In this document: piece by piece, positions 62,295 through 64,000 of the stretch | Numbering within the stretch: the first letter of the stretch is position 1 | Layout: every line of letters begins with the position of its first letter | Assembly (NCBI GenBank): GCA_004524445.1 | Contig: SDNP01000013.1 | Location: 1-64,000, forward strand | Source: Candidatus Thorarchaeota archaeon | Lineage (GTDB): Archaea; Asgardarchaeota; Thorarchaeia; Thorarchaeales; Thorarchaeaceae | Direction: 5' to 3' | DNA length: 64,000 nt | Translations under genes and position numbers: made by a program | Notes under the pieces: generated by a model | Told to the model about the DNA's origin: nothing | Seen by the model: only the letters and a program-made list of their open reading frames with translations | Database searches by the model: none

Positions 62295-62504
62295 CTATTG
62301 TAACGTTTCTACCTCTCTTGCGATTGGCTGGAGCTTTGTCTTCCCGCCAACAGGTTTTGCCAGAACTTTATCACACTTTAGACATTTTACTTCTGTAGAA
62401 GCATTGCCGAAAATAATCTGTTCATTCTCACAGTCTAGGCATTTTACCTTCAAGAATCGTGAGTTGGGTTGTTGAACTATCTCTCCTTTGGTCACTATTA
62501 CCAC
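62295..62504 (-). CDS. rps27e: Ribosomal protein S27e (eS27)
   Basis: 69 residues; zinc ribbon VKCLDCENEQIIF and VKCLKCDKVLAKPVGGK. Small-subunit protein. It is 23 bases before aIF2-alpha by start codon choice above. About 145 bases of apparently non-coding DNA separate it from L44e. Confidence 0.96.
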   Translation of the reverse strand: MVIVTKGEIVQQPNSRFLKVKCLDCENEQIIFGNASTEVKCLKCDKVLAKPVGGKTKLQPIAREVETLQ

Positions 62505-62650
62505 CAGTTTGTTCGAGGTTTCAGTACTGCCTTCACGGCAGAAAAAGGCCCAAACATATGGACACTTTAACGTCGGAACAGGGTTGCATTATAACTCTAT
62601 CGACACGCCATTTCGTTTGACGCCCTCAAGAACGTCTATGGGCTTATCTG

Positions 62651-62935
62651 CTAAACTCTGGAAATTTCAACCTTTTTGAGTCTCATACCATCGGTCTGAA
62701 TGGTATATCCACATTCTCGACATTTTAATTTGAGTACCGTCTTCTTTGTTGTCTTGGCGAATCGTTTCTGAATCTGCTTTGGAAATGAACCATACCCCTT
62801 TGTCTTTCTCTTCATCCGTCGAGCACCTTGGGCCATTGGGCTCTGTGCCCCCTTTTTGTAAATACTTGTGCTATGCTCAGTATGCGTCTTGCACTTGGGG
62901 CAATATTTGTTCATTACGGCAGGGACCTTCATCAT
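62651..62935 (-). CDS. rpl44e: Ribosomal protein L44e (eL42)
   Basis: 94 residues from the ATG pair at 62935/62932, with AAGGTGA a few bases upstream. MMKVPAVMNKYCPKCKTHTEH starts like other L44e proteins; KCRECGYTI is the second zinc pair. The open frame runs 34 codons further upstream, but comparison with the damaged copy near 6.3 kb shows changes at first codon positions there, so that part is probably untranslated leader. First gene of the operon. Confidence 0.95.
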   Translation of the reverse strand: MMKVPAVMNKYCPKCKTHTEHSTSIYKKGAQSPMAQGARRMKRKTKGYGSFPKQIQKRFAKTTKKTVLKLKCRECGYTIQTDGMRLKKVEISRV

Positions 62936-63121
62936 CAATTCACCTTTGCATGGAACGTGTTCGCTAAAGCTCTCGCAGTCGGTTGGCTTCTTAATCTTAT
63001 CGTTTTGCACAAAGGTAAGATCGAGATACCTAGACATGCGTTAGAATTTGAAAGACATTATGACGGTATTAATTCAAAGCATGGTATCAAAACTAGCCAG
63101 AACGAACACACCTTTTAGTTA

Positions 63122-63343
63122 CTAGCCCCAAAATTGAAGTTGTTGCCCAATATGGGAAACCACGGTAATGATTACTAAAATAGCTGCCATGACGACAACA
63201 AGGGTTGGTCCAACTTTTATTCCGGGAGTTTCATCTTCGAAGAACCTAATGAGCCCAGCGCCACCGGAGGGCATAGGACCGGAATCTCGGCTGCTACTCC
63301 GTCTTGTCTTTTTCTTCTTCTTCCTCTTAGCGGACTTTGGCAT
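63122..63343 (-). CDS. Sec61-beta protein translocase subunit
   Basis: 73 residues: basic head (SAKRKKKKKTRRSS), GGAGLIRFFEDETPGIKVGP, then a single helix VVVMAAILVIITVVSHIG. This is the archaeal/eukaryotic beta subunit of the SecY channel. Transcribed toward L44e, 85 bases away from the L44e open frame. Confidence 0.94.
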   Translation of the reverse strand: MPKSAKRKKKKKTRRSSSRDSGPMPSGGAGLIRFFEDETPGIKVGPTLVVVMAAILVIITVVSHIGQQLQFWG

Positions 63344-63430
63344 TCCGTCTTTGCCTCCTAGGCTAGATGAGAATCAGTTTATTCAGTTTTTAATCCTTTC
63401 CTATTGCCATAAAGTTGAAGGCCATAATTC

Positions 63431-63718
63431 CTATTTGCAGGCACAGGGTGTTTGGAAACACTTCGGACAACCTTTCCCGTATTTCATCAAAAAGGCACGT
63501 GTCATATCAATTTTGAGCAAATTTGCTAGCGAGAGCAGCCAAGCAAATACGTCTGCTAGTTCATCCTGAATATCCTTCATAGTCTGATTCTTAGAAACTG
63601 CCTCACTCAGTTCTGCGAGTTCTTGAAAGGTGCGAATCAAGGTTCCATTCACCCCTCTCGTGTTATCTCTCTCGAGATATATTTCACGCATAAGATTCTG
63701 TCCGTCACTTATATCCAT
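63431..63718 (-). CDS. MazG-like nucleotide pyrophosphohydrolase
   Basis: 95 residues. TFQELAELSEAV and DIQDELADVFAWLLSLAN hold the two Glu-rich metal motifs of the MazG/all-alpha NTP-PPase fold. A C-terminal tail with CPKCFQTPCACK may bind zinc, unusual in short MazG proteins. It hydrolyses abnormal NTPs. It lies downstream of SHMT on the same strand. Confidence 0.85.
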   Translation of the reverse strand: MDISDGQNLMREIYLERDNTRGVNGTLIRTFQELAELSEAVSKNQTMKDIQDELADVFAWLLSLANLLKIDMTRAFLMKYGKGCPKCFQTPCACK

Positions 63719-63740
63719 AATAACACCTCAATAAAGAGGT

Positions 63741-63758
63741 GGCCCGATTTAACGGGCC
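63741..63758 (-). terminator. Terminator hairpin after SHMT
   Basis: Perfect 6-bp stem GGCCCG / CGGGCC with a 6-base loop directly after the SHMT stop; a short CTCTTT follows on the minus strand. It lies between SHMT and MazG, so MazG may have its own start. Confidence 0.5.
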
Positions 63759-63759
63759 T

Positions 63760-64000
63760 TTACTTGAAGCGGAGATGCTCGTAAGCAGGAGTCTCAGTGT
63801 CAAAGGCATAGTGTACCTTCTGATACTCCTTTCTGTATTCGGAAACCTCTTCTGCGACCTTTTTGACATCTTCTTCTTTCATGACTACACGATAGAGGAA
63901 ATCCGCAACATCCTCCATCTCGCCCTCTTTCAGTCCTAATCGAGTAACCTCACTAGATCCAAGTCGTATTCCGCCTGGTTTGCGATAATCACGACCCATC
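63760..64000 (-). CDS. glyA: Serine hydroxymethyltransferase, C-terminal end (5' end outside the window)
   Basis: About 79 residues of the C-terminus. KPGGIRLGSSEVTRLGLKEGEM is the closing signature of SHMT (usually GIRLGTPALTTRG-like). The frame continues past the right edge. It exchanges serine and glycine with a one-carbon pterin carrier and fits the glycine cleavage genes at 56.6-58.2 kb. Confidence 0.9.
   Translation of the reverse strand, partial: MGRDYRKPGGIRLGSSEVTRLGLKEGEMEDVADFLYRVVMKEEDVKKVAEEVSEYRKEYQKVHYAFDTETPAYEHLRFK

Noticed and set aside
62894..62945. Box C/D guide RNA around the ATGATGA at the L44e start
   Set aside because: The box C match is created by two adjacent start codons, and no convincing box D lies at the right distance.
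62936..63037. N-terminal extension of L44e (34 residues)
   Set aside because: Known L44e proteins start near MKVP; a strong ribosome-binding site precedes that Met; and changes between the two copies fall at first codon positions, as expected of untranslated leader.
1..64000. CRISPR array, transposase or integrase
   Set aside because: No regularly spaced repeats and no recognisable transposase or integrase gene were seen on either strand.

Overview
The window is a gene-dense archaeal chromosome segment, most likely from an Asgard archaeon; a Thorarchaeia-like lineage is my best guess, but this rests on gene content and no tree was built. Archaeal markers are glycerol-1-phosphate dehydrogenase, CDP-archaeol synthase, the archaeal mevalonate branch (aconitase-X pair plus UbiD-type decarboxylase), PolD large subunit DP2, RadB, aIF5B, aIF2-alpha and RpoD carrying a ferredoxin insert. 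Eukaryote-like signatures are an Arf-like small GTPase, Elf1, an Ost3/Ost6-like membrane protein, STT3/AglB, Sec61-beta, Nop10, eL42 (L44e), eS27 and eS28.

Layout. 0-4.3 kb: a partial ORF, flavodoxin, nucleotidyltransferase-like protein, EamA transporter, three very short tandem ORFs behind a TATA box, a HAD phosphatase and a structured element. 4.3-11.2 kb: intact EF-1A, then an accessory block (pseudogene pieces, a secreted protein, an ABC exporter) closed by a second, 5'-truncated EF-1A copy. 11.3-16 kb: small membrane proteins, an ICMT-like methyltransferase, and a divergent BON / CBS-HPF pair. 16-17.4 kb: tRNA-Ser(GCU) interrupted twice, and SRP RNA. 17.4-22.8 kb: aIF5B, NDK, L24e-S28e-L7Ae, G1P dehydrogenase and the Arf-like GTPase. 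22.8-25.9 kb: operon rpoD-L18e-L13-S9-rpoN-S2. 25.9-29.7 kb: a four-gene mevalonate operon on the opposite strand. 29.9-35.2 kb: cytosine-5 methyltransferase, SPOUT-like protein, DUF362 protein, tRNA-Pro(CGG), Mre11-like phosphoesterase, SWIM protein and a GldG/IFT52-like membrane protein. 35.2-54.4 kb: mostly information processing (EngB, Lhr helicase, Elf1, RPA, PolD DP2, RadB, XPD, topoisomerase IA), with SufS, CBS protein and CarS between. 54.5-64 kb: Ost3/6-like protein, pterin genes, GcvT/GcvH, AglB, Nop10-aIF2a-S27e-L44e, Sec61-beta, MazG and the end of SHMT.

The genes form coherent modules: transcription and translation operons; archaeal lipid synthesis (mevalonate kinase to isopentenyl phosphate, then G1P dehydrogenase and CarS); DNA replication and repair (RPA, DP2, RadB, XPD, Lhr, TopA); protein secretion and N-glycosylation (SRP RNA, Sec61-beta, AglB, Ost3/6-like); and one-carbon metabolism (GcvT, GcvH, SHMT, pterin synthesis).

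The most unusual features are the EF-1A duplication with an abrupt change from about 78% to 100% identity, which brackets an accessory block of 5,543 bp; a tRNA-Ser gene with a second intron in the T-loop; a tandem set of 28-36 residue ORFs; an Ost3/Ost6-like protein without its thioredoxin domain; and a CBS-HPF fusion facing a BON protein across a palindrome.
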